Counted from the first letter of the stretch, positions 1 through 6,892 are shown. The stretch is 7,985 bases of DNA from Fidelibacterota bacterium (GCA_016936335.1 JAFGXZ010000002.1:1-7985), one strand, 5' to 3'. The notes: a model not told the origin generated them from the sequence alone. Translations and numbers: made by a program.

Positions 1-55
1 CGATACTTAATGTTTCTTTTCACTTATGACATCAAGCACTTTTCGACTAAAATAG

Positions 56-79
56 AATAGAAAAGCTATTATTTCTATT
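56..79. repeat. AT-rich inverted repeat upstream of the exporter operon
   Basis: AATAGAAA (56-63) is matched by its reverse complement TTTCTATT (72-79) across an 8-base spacer. A shorter alternative pairing, AATAG (56-60) with CTATT (66-70), lies inside it, and AAAATAG (49-55) can also pair with CTATTTT (75-81). The stem has only two G/C pairs and is not followed by a clean T-run, so it is a poor intrinsic terminator. It could be the tail of an upstream unit, a protein-binding site or chance in AT-rich DNA. The symmetry is directly visible; any role is inference. Confidence 0.35.
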
Positions 80-109
80 TTAACATAATTTTCTGGATAT
101 GGTGGCGGA

Positions 110-138
110 TTGAAATATTTATAATAATTTACTACAAC
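110..138 (+). promoter_or_regulatory. Candidate promoter P1 for the tetR-ABC operon
   Basis: TTGAAA (110-115) resembles a -35 box at 5 of 6 positions. After a 17-base spacer comes TACAAC (133-138), which matches a -10 box at 4 of 6. Transcription would begin near 145, leaving about 70 bases of leader before the repressor gene. This assumes sigma70-like consensus; Bacteroidota-type promoters differ, and AT-rich DNA gives such matches by chance. Confidence 0.35.
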
Positions 139-167
139 TTGCTATTCGATTCCCCTTTTTTTAAACT
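139..167 (+). promoter_or_regulatory. Candidate promoter P2 for the tetR-ABC operon
   Basis: TTGCTA (139-144) and TAAACT (162-167) each match the sigma70 consensus at 4 of 6 positions, with a 17-base spacer. The start would fall near 174, at the left edge of the palindromic operator candidate, which is where a TetR-type repressor would block initiation or escape. It is weaker in consensus than P1 but better placed for repression. P1 and P2 may be alternatives, or only one may be real. Confidence 0.3.
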
Positions 168-172
168 ATCTG

Positions 173-197
173 TGACCATATGACAGAATTGGTCATA
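173..197. promoter_or_regulatory. Overlapping palindromes, candidate TetR operator
   Basis: Two dyads overlap just before the repressor gene. TATGAC (179-184) and GTCATA (192-197) form perfect 6-base arms across 7 bases, a 19-base site. TGACCA (173-178) and TGGTCA (190-195) form perfect 6-base arms across 11 bases. Both share the right-hand GGTCA. Size and position, 20 to 45 bases before the start codon and downstream of both promoter candidates, suit autoregulation by the adjacent TetR-family protein. The symmetry is seen; the binding partner is inferred. Confidence 0.45.
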
Positions 198-217
198 GAA
201 TCACAGAAAGAAGATTG

Positions 218-829
218 ATGGTAAAATCCTTTGATGAAAACGAAAGAGACCGGATCCGGCAAAAACTCCTGGAAAAAGGGCGACAGCTCTTCGAAATCTA
301 CGGGTTGAAGAAAACATCGGTGGACGAAATAACGCAGGCTGTAGGTATCGCCAAAGGCAGTTTCTATAACTTTTTCCAATCCAAGGAAGAACTCTTTTTT
401 GAAATCTTTGAAGAGGAAGAACACTTCCGGGAAACCATTCTCTCTGATGCGGTGAAAACTGGGATCGGCGCCGAAAATGCCATTCGTCAAGTCTTGCAGC
501 AGTCACTGGAATTGGTGGCCAACAGTAAGATTTTAATGAAAATGTACGAACCCGGCGTCTATGAACAGTTGCTGCGGAAATTGCCGCCGGAACGATTGAA
601 TCGTCACCAGGAAAATGACCTGCAGGCCGGGATTGAATTTGTCCGGCATTTCCAGGAAAAAAGCAATCTGAAGCAATCGGACCCGGAGATCATTATTGCC
701 TTTTTCAGGGCTATTTTCATGATAACGTTTCATAAAGATGAGATCGGAGCCGAGGTCTACCCGGCGGTGATCGATTTGCTCGTGGATGTGGTGGCGAAAG
801 GATTGGTTGATAACAGGGAGCACTCATGA
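218..829 (+). CDS. TetR/AcrR-family transcriptional regulator
   Basis: This 203-residue protein is a normal-length TetR-family repressor, a cytoplasmic homodimer that usually releases its operator when a small ligand binds the C-terminal domain. The N-terminal domain is recognisable: helix 1 at about 9-28 ends in the family-typical FEIYGLKKTSVDEI stretch, and the helix-turn-helix at about 33-53 ends in AVGIAKGSFYNFF, followed by the SKEELF turn. Residues from about 80 on form the variable ligand/dimer domain, so no ligand can be named. I start at ATG 218; a TTG at 215 directly before it adds one residue. The Shine-Dalgarno is weak (GAAAGAAG at 206-213). Its stop overlaps the ATPase start by four bases, so it probably controls the exporter and itself through the palindromes at 173-197. 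Family assignment is firm; target and ligand are inferred. Confidence 0.93.
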   Translation: MVKSFDENERDRIRQKLLEKGRQLFEIYGLKKTSVDEITQAVGIAKGSFYNFFQSKEELFFEIFEEEEHFRETILSDAVKTGIGAENAIRQVLQQSLELVANSKILMKMYEPGVYEQLLRKLPPERLNRHQENDLQAGIEFVRHFQEKSNLKQSDPEIIIAFFRAIFMITFHKDEIGAEVYPAVIDLLVDVVAKGLVDNREHS

Positions 830-1680
830 TTGAAATCAAGAATCTTAAATACACCTATCCCGGTAATTCCGAAGAGACGATTCACGGGATTGATTTTCAC
901 ATCGAAAAAGGTGAAATATTCGGCTTCCTCGGGCCATCCGGCGCCGGAAAAAGCACGACCCAGAAAATCATTATCGGCATTCTGAAGCAGTATGCCGGTC
1001 AGGTGCAGGTTTTTGGAAAAGAGTTGCGCGACCAGAAAAACGATTATTACGAAAAAATCGGGGTGGAGTTCGAATTTCCCAATCTCTACACCAAACTCAC
1101 CGCCCTGGAAAATCTGAGGTTTTTTGCTTCCCTCTATAATGGAGAAACGGAAGACCCGTTGAGACTTCTGGAACTGGTCGGGTTAGCCGATGATGCCGAC
1201 ACCCGGGTGGCCGGTTATTCGAAGGGCATGAAGATGCGGCTGAATTTCATCCGGGCGCTGCTGAACAAACCGGAACTGATTTTTCTGGATGAACCGACTT
1301 CCGGGCTTGATCCGGTCAACGCGAAGAACATCAAGAATCTTATTCTTGAAAAGAGAGCCGAAGGAAAAACGGTTTTTCTGACAACGCACAATATGACCGT
1401 CGCCGATGAGGTTTGCGACCGGGTGGCCTTTATTGTGGACGGACAGATTCGCTTGATTGATTCGCCCCGGGAACTGAAAATCCGCAACGGAAAGAAGAAT
1501 GTGCGGGTGGAATACCGGCAAAACGGTTCGACGATGACCCGGGAATTCGCGATGAAAAATATTGGCAGTAATACGGATTTCATTGATCTGATAAAATCGA
1601 AAGAAATTGAGACGATTCATACCCAGGAAGCCTCGCTGGAAGATATTTTCATCCAGGCTACCGGCAGGAGTCTGAAATGA
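826..1680 (+). CDS. ABC transporter ATP-binding protein (ABC-2 type drug/export family)
   Basis: This 284-residue cytoplasmic ATPase would power the two permeases that follow. Visible motifs are Walker A GPSGAGKST (36-44), signature YSKGMKMRL (131-139), Walker B LIFLDEP (151-157) with D155 and the catalytic E156, D-loop SGLD (159-162) and H-loop H188 in TTH. The signature is the relaxed YSKGM form common in ABC-2 exporters rather than LSGGQ. The Q-loop region reads IGVEFEFPNLY (78-88), with no glutamine where the classical Q sits; Glu or Phe takes its place. Residues from about 217 form the small C-terminal domain usual in this family. AGGGAG (815-820) precedes the ATG by five bases, and the start lies in an ATGA overlap with the regulator. 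ATPase function is secure; substrate is unknown, though the operon plan recalls fluoroquinolone-export sets. Confidence 0.95.
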   Translation: MIEIKNLKYTYPGNSEETIHGIDFHIEKGEIFGFLGPSGAGKSTTQKIIIGILKQYAGQVQVFGKELRDQKNDYYEKIGVEFEFPNLYTKLTALENLRFFASLYNGETEDPLRLLELVGLADDADTRVAGYSKGMKMRLNFIRALLNKPELIFLDEPTSGLDPVNAKNIKNLILEKRAEGKTVFLTTHNMTVADEVCDRVAFIVDGQIRLIDSPRELKIRNGKKNVRVEYRQNGSTMTREFAMKNIGSNTDFIDLIKSKEIETIHTQEASLEDIFIQATGRSLK

Positions 1681-2381
1681 GGCTGGCCAATGCAATAAAA
1701 TACGATTTGCGTCTGCAGTTCCGGCACGGATTTTATTATGCCTACCTGATTGTCTGCATTGTCTACATTGTCGTGATTCGCAGTTTGCCGATTGAGATTC
1801 GTCAACCGGCGCTGGTATTGACCCTGCTGACTGATCCGTCGATCCTGGGTTTTCTTTTTCTGGGTGGGATTATCCTGCTGGAAAAGAGTCAGAAAACCCT
1901 GGATGGGATTTTCATTACCCCTATCCGGATGGAGGAATACATCTGGTCGAAAGTGATTTCACTGACGGTTCTGGCCGTCCTTTCAAGTTTCCTGATCACG
2001 GTAGCCAGCGTTGGGTTCTCTTTCAATCCAATCTGGCTTTTTCTGGGAATTGGGTTGAGCTCGGTGCTCTTCATTTTTCTGGGTTTCACCCTGGTATCCT
2101 TTACCAAAACAGTGAATGGCTATCTGCTCAGTTCACCGATCTATTTTATCTTGGCTATTGCACCGGTGCTGGATTATTTTGGGGTTTTTGATTCCCCGCT
2201 GTTTTATATCATTCCAACCCAGTCCTCCATCACTCTGATCGATGCGGCCTTTGCGCCGAAGGCAGCTATTGAACTCACGCTGTCTGTGATACTTCTGGTG
2301 ATCTATAATTATCTGGCCTATCGCTGGGCAAGAAACTGGTTCTATAAATATATCGTATTACGGACGGGAGCGGCCTCATGA
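1677..2381 (+). CDS. ABC-2 type transporter permease, first subunit
   Basis: This 234-residue integral membrane protein has about six hydrophobic segments, near 22-36, 46-68, 92-114, 118-142, 150-168 and 198-215. It opens with an amphipathic region (YDLRLQFRHGFYYAY, 9-23) of the kind that precedes the first helix in the permeases of fluoroquinolone-export-like operons. The stretch EKSQKTLDGIFITPI (69-83) after helix 2 matches the coupling segment typical of ABC-2 permeases, which contacts the ATPase. The start is inside an ATGA overlap with the ATPase gene, and its own stop overlaps the second permease in the same way, so the subunits are likely made in fixed ratio. The membrane role is well supported. 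The drug-export label rests on remembered resemblance and operon order. Confidence 0.88.
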   Translation: MRLANAIKYDLRLQFRHGFYYAYLIVCIVYIVVIRSLPIEIRQPALVLTLLTDPSILGFLFLGGIILLEKSQKTLDGIFITPIRMEEYIWSKVISLTVLAVLSSFLITVASVGFSFNPIWLFLGIGLSSVLFIFLGFTLVSFTKTVNGYLLSSPIYFILAIAPVLDYFGVFDSPLFYIIPTQSSITLIDAAFAPKAAIELTLSVILLVIYNYLAYRWARNWFYKYIVLRTGAAS

Positions 2382-3097
2382 AAAAGTTCTTAACGCTGGC
2401 CTGGGGCGACCTGAAGAATGTTACCCGCGACAGTTTCCTGATTCTGATCTACTGCATTCCGGTTTTTATCGCATTACTGTTTCATTTTGCTGTTCCGCTG
2501 ATCGCAGGTTTTGTTGCCCAATGGGTTGATTTAATGGAGCACTACGCCTTCATGATGAGTTTTCTGACGTTTCTGACGCCCAGTTTTGTAGGAATGGTAA
2601 TGGGCTTCATGCTGCTGGATGAACGGGATGAAGATATTCTGAGTTACATGGCCGTGACGCCATTGTCCAAAAGTGGTTATCTGCTCTATCGAATTGTCAG
2701 TCCGGTGATCATCAGCTTTGTGATCATGTACTTGGTTCTGTTTATTGCTAATTTGACGCCAATTCCGGTCATCCGGTTGATACCGGTTGGATTGATGGCA
2801 GCGCTGGAAGCGCCGATGCTGGCGCTCTTCCTGGCGGCTTTTGCCAATAACAAAGTCGAAGGTCTGGCAATCTATAAACTGACCAGTATGATCTTTCTGG
2901 CGCCTTTTGTGGGTTATTTTGTGAAATCCAACTGGGCTTATCTTGCCGGTGTTCTGCCGCCCTTCTGGATTACCAAGGCCTACCTGGCGAGTTTTGAACC
3001 CTATGCGCATTACTGCTTGTTTATTATTGTTGGTATGGTTGTTCATGCTATATTTATTATCCTTATGCTGAGGCGCTTCAACCGGCGGATATCCTGA
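2378..3097 (+). CDS. ABC-2 type transporter permease, second subunit
   Basis: This 239-residue membrane protein is the likely partner of the preceding permease in a heterodimeric export channel. Hydrophobic segments lie near 20-46, 59-80, 103-127, 132-156, 166-182 and 211-231. After the second comes DERDEDILSYMAVTPLSKSG (81-100), the counterpart of the ABC-2 coupling segment seen in the first permease. The N-terminal WGDLKNVTRDSF (9-20) is a typical lead-in to helix 1. The C-terminus ends in a basic tail, RRFNRRIS, expected on the cytoplasmic side. GGGAG (2366-2370) sits seven bases before the ATG, which overlaps the upstream stop as ATGA. It appears to be the last gene of the exporter operon. 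The two permeases differ clearly in sequence, so this is not a recent duplication. Confidence 0.87.
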   Translation: MKKFLTLAWGDLKNVTRDSFLILIYCIPVFIALLFHFAVPLIAGFVAQWVDLMEHYAFMMSFLTFLTPSFVGMVMGFMLLDERDEDILSYMAVTPLSKSGYLLYRIVSPVIISFVIMYLVLFIANLTPIPVIRLIPVGLMAALEAPMLALFLAAFANNKVEGLAIYKLTSMIFLAPFVGYFVKSNWAYLAGVLPPFWITKAYLASFEPYAHYCLFIIVGMVVHAIFIILMLRRFNRRIS

Positions 3098-3128
3098 AAT
3101 TTTCTTAAATCTATTCCGATAAATTCTT

Positions 3129-3160
3129 TTGCTTTTCGTCGCCATCACTTATTTTATCAT
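3129..3160 (+). promoter_or_regulatory. Weak AT-rich promoter candidate before the envelope gene cluster
   Basis: The 74-base gap between the exporter operon and the envelope cluster is AT-rich. TTG at 3129-3131 followed 18 bases later by TATTTTAT (3150-3157) roughly resembles the Bacteroidota TTG/TAnnTTTG pattern. TATCAT (3155-3160) is an alternative sigma70-like -10, but with no good -35 at 17 bases. Any of these would leave a very short leader before the ATG at 3172. No G/C-rich hairpin with T-run is seen in the gap. Confidence 0.2.
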
Positions 3161-3171
3161 ATATTAAAAAT

Positions 3172-4395
3172 ATGAGCATGCGGCGAATTATATCCACCAG
3201 TATTATCCTTTTATACCTGTTTATTTTAGGTAAAGCAGGGGCGCAGGAGCAGTGTCTGGCATTAATGCCCAAGGACATCGGAAGTGTAACATGTGAGAGC
3301 ATCAAACTTAATTCACTGTTCCGGCAGTTGAATAAACAGAATGTTCATCTACTGGGTGATACAATTGTTGAAATGGATGGCGGGATTGTCATTCAGCGAC
3401 GCCTGGAGATGAAGATTGGCAGTCAGAATATTCCCATTATCATTGAAGCCAATCAGAATCTGATGATTGTCCATATTGGCGTTGAACTGTTCAATCGATT
3501 TGAGCATTTTCCTAAAATTGTAATTTACCGGGCAATGGAACGATTGTTACTGGAAATCATCCTGAACCGGAACCGGGCTGGTGAATTGCTGAAAACGGAA
3601 GGAGTTTCTGTCATTCTGGATGGTGAACCCTTTGGTAACCTTGGATTCAACCGGATTGAACAGGTATTGCTGATCATGCTTTCAGCACGGAGTTTTCCAA
3701 ATTTTTGGAAAGATTATCAATTCCTCATGAAATGCGAATTCAATGGTCATCGGCTGGAGTGGATATTGCCCGCCCGGGAAGAGTTGATCACCGGTTTCGA
3801 TAAACGGGAACTTGACCAGCGCCTGATCCGGCAAATTGTTGAAAATTACACCATTGGCTTCCGAGATGTCTGGGATGACGATATCGAACCACTCGAGAAT
3901 GATTTGTGGCTGTTTTCGGGAGGAGAATTTATTAACGGAATGTATAACCGTCGCTATTATACTCTGACGGACACCAGTCGTGACCTCGTATTTTCGTCAA
4001 AATATCCCCGGGAAAGTATCTCAAATTTTCTGCAGGAAACGATAAAAACAGCAGCTCCTGTAAACCTGAACCTGAAATACAAGAGTATACCCGCAGTCAC
4101 TTTATCTATCAGTTATCAGCAAATTTTACACGCCCTGGATCAGAAACATATTGTTTATTCCGGTATTGAAGAAGAAACTGAGAGCGGCTATTCGGTGGTG
4201 GTCGTTTTTGAAAACCGGATGTTTAATCACATCCATCTGATGTCTTTGAATCTTCCGGTTTCAATTTTTGACGCTGATTCCATTACCGTTGATGCACGGT
4301 TTTTCCCCAATATCCGCCGGGATAATGTCGATAATATTTTCTCGACAGAAAACGTTGACAAAAAGGAGCAATTGTTTCAAATTAAGATACAATAA
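3172..4395 (+). CDS. Secreted hypothetical protein, first gene of the envelope cluster
   Basis: I do not recognise this 407-residue protein. It begins with a good signal peptide: basic MSMRR, a hydrophobic core at about 7-20, and a probable cleavage after AGA at 22-24, giving a mature protein starting QEQC. No other membrane segment is evident, so it should be periplasmic or surface-exposed. C28 and C41 lie close together after cleavage and could form a disulfide; C188 is the third cysteine. The body looks globular and mixed alpha/beta, with a Trp-rich middle (W179, W197, W234, W246) and a polar C-terminal end around RFFPNIRRDNVDNIF (376-390). There is no Shine-Dalgarno before ATG 3172 or the in-frame ATG at 3178; the leader is A/T-rich, as in many Bacteroidota genes. 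It lies 24 bases ahead of the next gene and likely shares its transcript and job. Confidence 0.85.
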   Translation: MSMRRIISTSIILLYLFILGKAGAQEQCLALMPKDIGSVTCESIKLNSLFRQLNKQNVHLLGDTIVEMDGGIVIQRRLEMKIGSQNIPIIIEANQNLMIVHIGVELFNRFEHFPKIVIYRAMERLLLEIILNRNRAGELLKTEGVSVILDGEPFGNLGFNRIEQVLLIMLSARSFPNFWKDYQFLMKCEFNGHRLEWILPAREELITGFDKRELDQRLIRQIVENYTIGFRDVWDDDIEPLENDLWLFSGGEFINGMYNRRYYTLTDTSRDLVFSSKYPRESISNFLQETIKTAAPVNLNLKYKSIPAVTLSISYQQILHALDQKHIVYSGIEEETESGYSVVVVFENRMFNHIHLMSLNLPVSIFDADSITVDARFFPNIRRDNVDNIFSTENVDKKEQLFQIKIQ

Positions 4396-4419
4396 TTTCG
4401 TAAAATAATCAGAGGTAAC

Positions 4420-5898
4420 ATGTTTGGGAGGATGGGAAATATTAAGCTGCTGGTTATACTTCTGCCGCTCTGCCTGATTGCGCAGAACGAACAGAACATC
4501 AAGCTGTCGGGAAATTATTACTGGGGCGAAGGCGAACATTCATCCGTCGAGCAGGCTAAAAACATGGCCCTCCAGGATATGATGTTCAAGATTCAGGTTA
4601 CCGTCAGTTCCGAGGTGATGACCAAAGAAGGGCAGGTCAACGATCAATACAGTGAAGAGGCCCGCTCCATGGTACAGGCGTCGTCCCGGTTATCGCTGCA
4701 GGGCGTCAATTTCTATACCAAGACCCGCCGCGGTAACAGTGTGGTGATCGCCTATATTTCCAGAGAGGACTATCGTAAGAGTATCGCTGCTATTTCCACG
4801 GAGATCAGCGGAATGGTGACCTCGCTTGAGATGGATGAGCAGCAACAGAACGTTTCCAACTTGGTTGAGGATTATTACCTGGCCTATCTGCGCACGTTTC
4901 AGTGTCCCGAACCGATAAAATTTATCACCGCCAATGGTCAGCAATATCCCAATGTCCAAGTGTTTCTGAAGAATAAAATCGAAAGCTGGCTGGCCGGATT
5001 GACAATCAGAACCGGAAAGGTGACGATTGACGCTTCTGTTCCGATGGTGACCATTCCGGTGGAGATATTTGATAGCAATAAACCGGCTGGAAATATCATC
5101 GCCCGGTTAAATACCGAGGATGGCGCCGATATGGAAGTCGTTGATGGCAAAACCCGGTTTTTCCGGTATATGCTGCCATCGGCTTTCCATGAAGATCTGG
5201 ATGTGATCCTGGCGGTGAGCCTTGATCGAATAAAGACCAAAGGCGATATTCTGCAACTGCATGACAATTTTAGGATAACGCAGGATAAGAAAATTTCTCT
5301 CGACTATTCAGACTATCTAAAAATTGGTTTCAACATTTACCCACAAGTCAGTGGCGCGTTACTGTTCAAACCGGTGCATACCAATCTGAGTATTTCGGAT
5401 CTGGCCTGGGATTTCGGGGATGGTGAAAGCAGCTCCCAGCAAAATCCGCTGCATAATTACGCCGATAAAAACGAGCACGTCGTCACATTAATATTCAATA
5501 ATAATCCCGATTTAGCAGTAAGCAAACGCGTATTTGCCGATGGGAAATCGGAGAATATTACGCATGCAACTAAAGCGGTTGCAGAAGAACAGAGAAAATG
5601 GGAGCCGGTTTTTGATTCACCGGTGATCGAAGACCTGGCTGCCTGTAAGAGTTATAATGAACTGGCGCGCAAGCTGAGCAGCTATAAGAAAAGGCGCAAG
5701 CTGATTTTCGGCAAGGCCGAGAATTTTGTCAAACCCGAAAACTGCTATATATTCATTGTTCATCCCCAGTCAAAAGCCATTGTTGCCATTCTGGATAAAG
5801 GAAAAACCGGGCGCCGGGATCTAAAAACCGGCGATCTGATACCCGATCTCGGCGGACACTACCGCGGGATGATTTCGATCTATACGGAGGTCTATTGA
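4420..5898 (+). CDS. Secreted LPP20-like / PKD-domain protein
   Basis: This 492-residue exported protein appears to have three parts. A signal peptide (hydrophobic 9-20, probable cleavage after A21) leads into an LPP20-like segment at about 28-125: GNYYWGEGEHSS, then EQAKNMALQDM, then a V-rich strand, ending in VVIAYISREDYRK, the usual layout of that envelope domain. The middle, about 145-300, is mostly beta and unassigned. A PKD-type beta-sandwich follows at about 305-372, marked by WDFGDG (330-335) and a following NPLHNYAD. The last part, about 405-492, is a compact basic-then-beta segment (KSYNELARKLSSYKKRRK, later NCYIFIVHPQSKAIVAILDKG) that looks like a conserved domain. There is no lipobox at the signal end. 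AGAGG (4411-4415) precedes ATG by four bases. It overlaps the next gene by one base (TGATG). A binding or scaffold role is inferred; no catalytic motif is seen. Confidence 0.85.
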   Translation: MFGRMGNIKLLVILLPLCLIAQNEQNIKLSGNYYWGEGEHSSVEQAKNMALQDMMFKIQVTVSSEVMTKEGQVNDQYSEEARSMVQASSRLSLQGVNFYTKTRRGNSVVIAYISREDYRKSIAAISTEISGMVTSLEMDEQQQNVSNLVEDYYLAYLRTFQCPEPIKFITANGQQYPNVQVFLKNKIESWLAGLTIRTGKVTIDASVPMVTIPVEIFDSNKPAGNIIARLNTEDGADMEVVDGKTRFFRYMLPSAFHEDLDVILAVSLDRIKTKGDILQLHDNFRITQDKKISLDYSDYLKIGFNIYPQVSGALLFKPVHTNLSISDLAWDFGDGESSSQQNPLHNYADKNEHVVTLIFNNNPDLAVSKRVFADGKSENITHATKAVAEEQRKWEPVFDSPVIEDLAACKSYNELARKLSSYKKRRKLIFGKAENFVKPENCYIFIVHPQSKAIVAILDKGKTGRRDLKTGDLIPDLGGHYRGMISIYTEVY

Positions 5899-6863
5899 TG
5901 AAGAAACAGGTTTCTATTTTTTTGGTAATACTAATGACGTTGCCGATTCTGGCGCAGCATAAAACCCAGGTGTACCTGTCGCCCATTGGTAATCCGACCC
6001 TGCAGCAGAAAATTGAAAAAGCGGCCTCTTATCTGTTGACCGAATTCAATATCACATTCAAGAACGGAACCCTGCCGGTGCTGAATGAAAACATGTTTAC
6101 CGAATCCGCCATGAAAAATATCCTGGCACTCTGGAACACAAAATCTTTTTATTGTGAAGAGACGGAGATCATTACCAGCCTGGTAACCCGTTCCGATCGC
6201 AGTTATGAAATTCGTCCGGTGTCGCTGGTTTTTAAGATTGAGGGAGAAGATCATCATTATGAAGAGGGTGTTATCCTGATAACCCCCACCGGATTGATTG
6301 ATGATTTTTATTTCGGTCTGGAAAATCAGCGCTATAAAAGCCTTCTGCAGGCTGGTAATACGGTGACGGAATTTCGCCGCCGCCAGATCATTCTCGACTT
6401 TGTGGAAAATTTCCGCACGGCCTACAATCGTAAGGATCTGCCCTATATCCAGAGTGTTTTCAGTGATCATGCGCTAATCATTGTTGGCAAAGTTATTGAG
6501 GAGGATGAAAATAGTCCCAGCATGCTGGATGGTAGTTTCGAGAAAAAGAAAGTCGAACTGATCCGTCTGAATAAACAGGAATATGTCGACCGCCTGACAC
6601 GGGTTTTTAAAGTGAACCAGTTTATCAAGGTCGGGTTTGATGATATTGAAATTTACCAGCACCCGCTGTATGACCGGATATACGGCGTTACCCTGCTGCA
6701 ACATTGGACATCGTCTAATTATTCCGATGTCGGCTACCTGTTTTTAATGATTGATTTCAAGGATGAAGATAACCCGATGATCCATGTGCGGACCTGGCAG
6801 CCGGAGAAGTACACCTCCGGTGATGAAGTGATCGGGTTGGGGGATTTTGAGATTGTGCAATAA
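5898..6863 (+). CDS. Secreted protein with NTF2-like C-terminal domain
   Basis: This protein has 321 residues from ATG 5898. GGAGG (5886-5890) sits seven bases upstream; a TTG at 5895 would add one residue but is a less likely start. The signal peptide is clear (MKK, hydrophobic 6-18, cleavage probably after A19). Residues 22-150 form an unassigned region with a helical first part. Residues about 160-302 look like an NTF2-like cone fold: a long helix (RRQIILDFVENFRTAYNRKD), the turn LPYIQSVFSDHALIIVGK, and C-terminal strands GVTLLQHW and VGYLFLMIDF with the ending NPMIHVRTWQPE. I recall this type of ending from Bacteroidota NTF2-like proteins. Such folds often bind a ligand or partner in a pocket; no catalytic residues can be assigned. 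The one-base overlap with the upstream stop suggests translational coupling with the LPP20/PKD gene. Confidence 0.87.
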   Translation: MKKQVSIFLVILMTLPILAQHKTQVYLSPIGNPTLQQKIEKAASYLLTEFNITFKNGTLPVLNENMFTESAMKNILALWNTKSFYCEETEIITSLVTRSDRSYEIRPVSLVFKIEGEDHHYEEGVILITPTGLIDDFYFGLENQRYKSLLQAGNTVTEFRRRQIILDFVENFRTAYNRKDLPYIQSVFSDHALIIVGKVIEEDENSPSMLDGSFEKKKVELIRLNKQEYVDRLTRVFKVNQFIKVGFDDIEIYQHPLYDRIYGVTLLQHWTSSNYSDVGYLFLMIDFKDEDNPMIHVRTWQPEKYTSGDEVIGLGDFEIVQ

Positions 6864-6892
6864 TAACAATTGATCTAATGAAAGGATAGACA

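Noticed and set aside
151..162. CCCC followed by a T-run as a possible intrinsic terminator
   Set aside because: No G-rich complementary arm lies upstream within hairpin distance, so the T-run alone gives no terminator.
1183..1695. Open frame of 170 codons on the - strand opposite the ABC ATPase
   Set aside because: It is antisense to the signature, Walker B and H-loop coding region and shows no recognisable motif or ribosome site.
1677..3097. The two permeases as a recent tandem duplication
   Set aside because: They share general ABC-2 layout but no evident sequence identity beyond the coupling-segment pattern, so they are long-diverged paired subunits.
2531..3148. Long open frame of 205 codons on the - strand opposite the second permease
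   Set aside because: The translation is rich in His, Gln, Arg and Asn with no domain, as expected for the complement of a membrane-protein gene; the + strand frame has clear permease features and coupling.
4465..4485. Possible lipobox at the end of the signal peptide of the LPP20/PKD protein (PLCLIAQ)
   Set aside because: The residues before C18 are Leu-Pro-Leu, not the small-residue lipobox pattern, and the Cys lies inside the hydrophobic core; ordinary signal peptidase cleavage after A21 fits better.
5931..6470. Open frame of 179 codons on the - strand opposite the NTF2-like gene
   Set aside because: No domain or signal peptide, and composition typical of a shadow frame; the + strand gene has Shine-Dalgarno, signal peptide and domain support.
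6878..6889. Tiny frame ATG AAA GGA TAG just before the PEGA gene
   Set aside because: It overlaps the Shine-Dalgarno (AAAGGA) of the PEGA gene and is only three codons; most likely chance.
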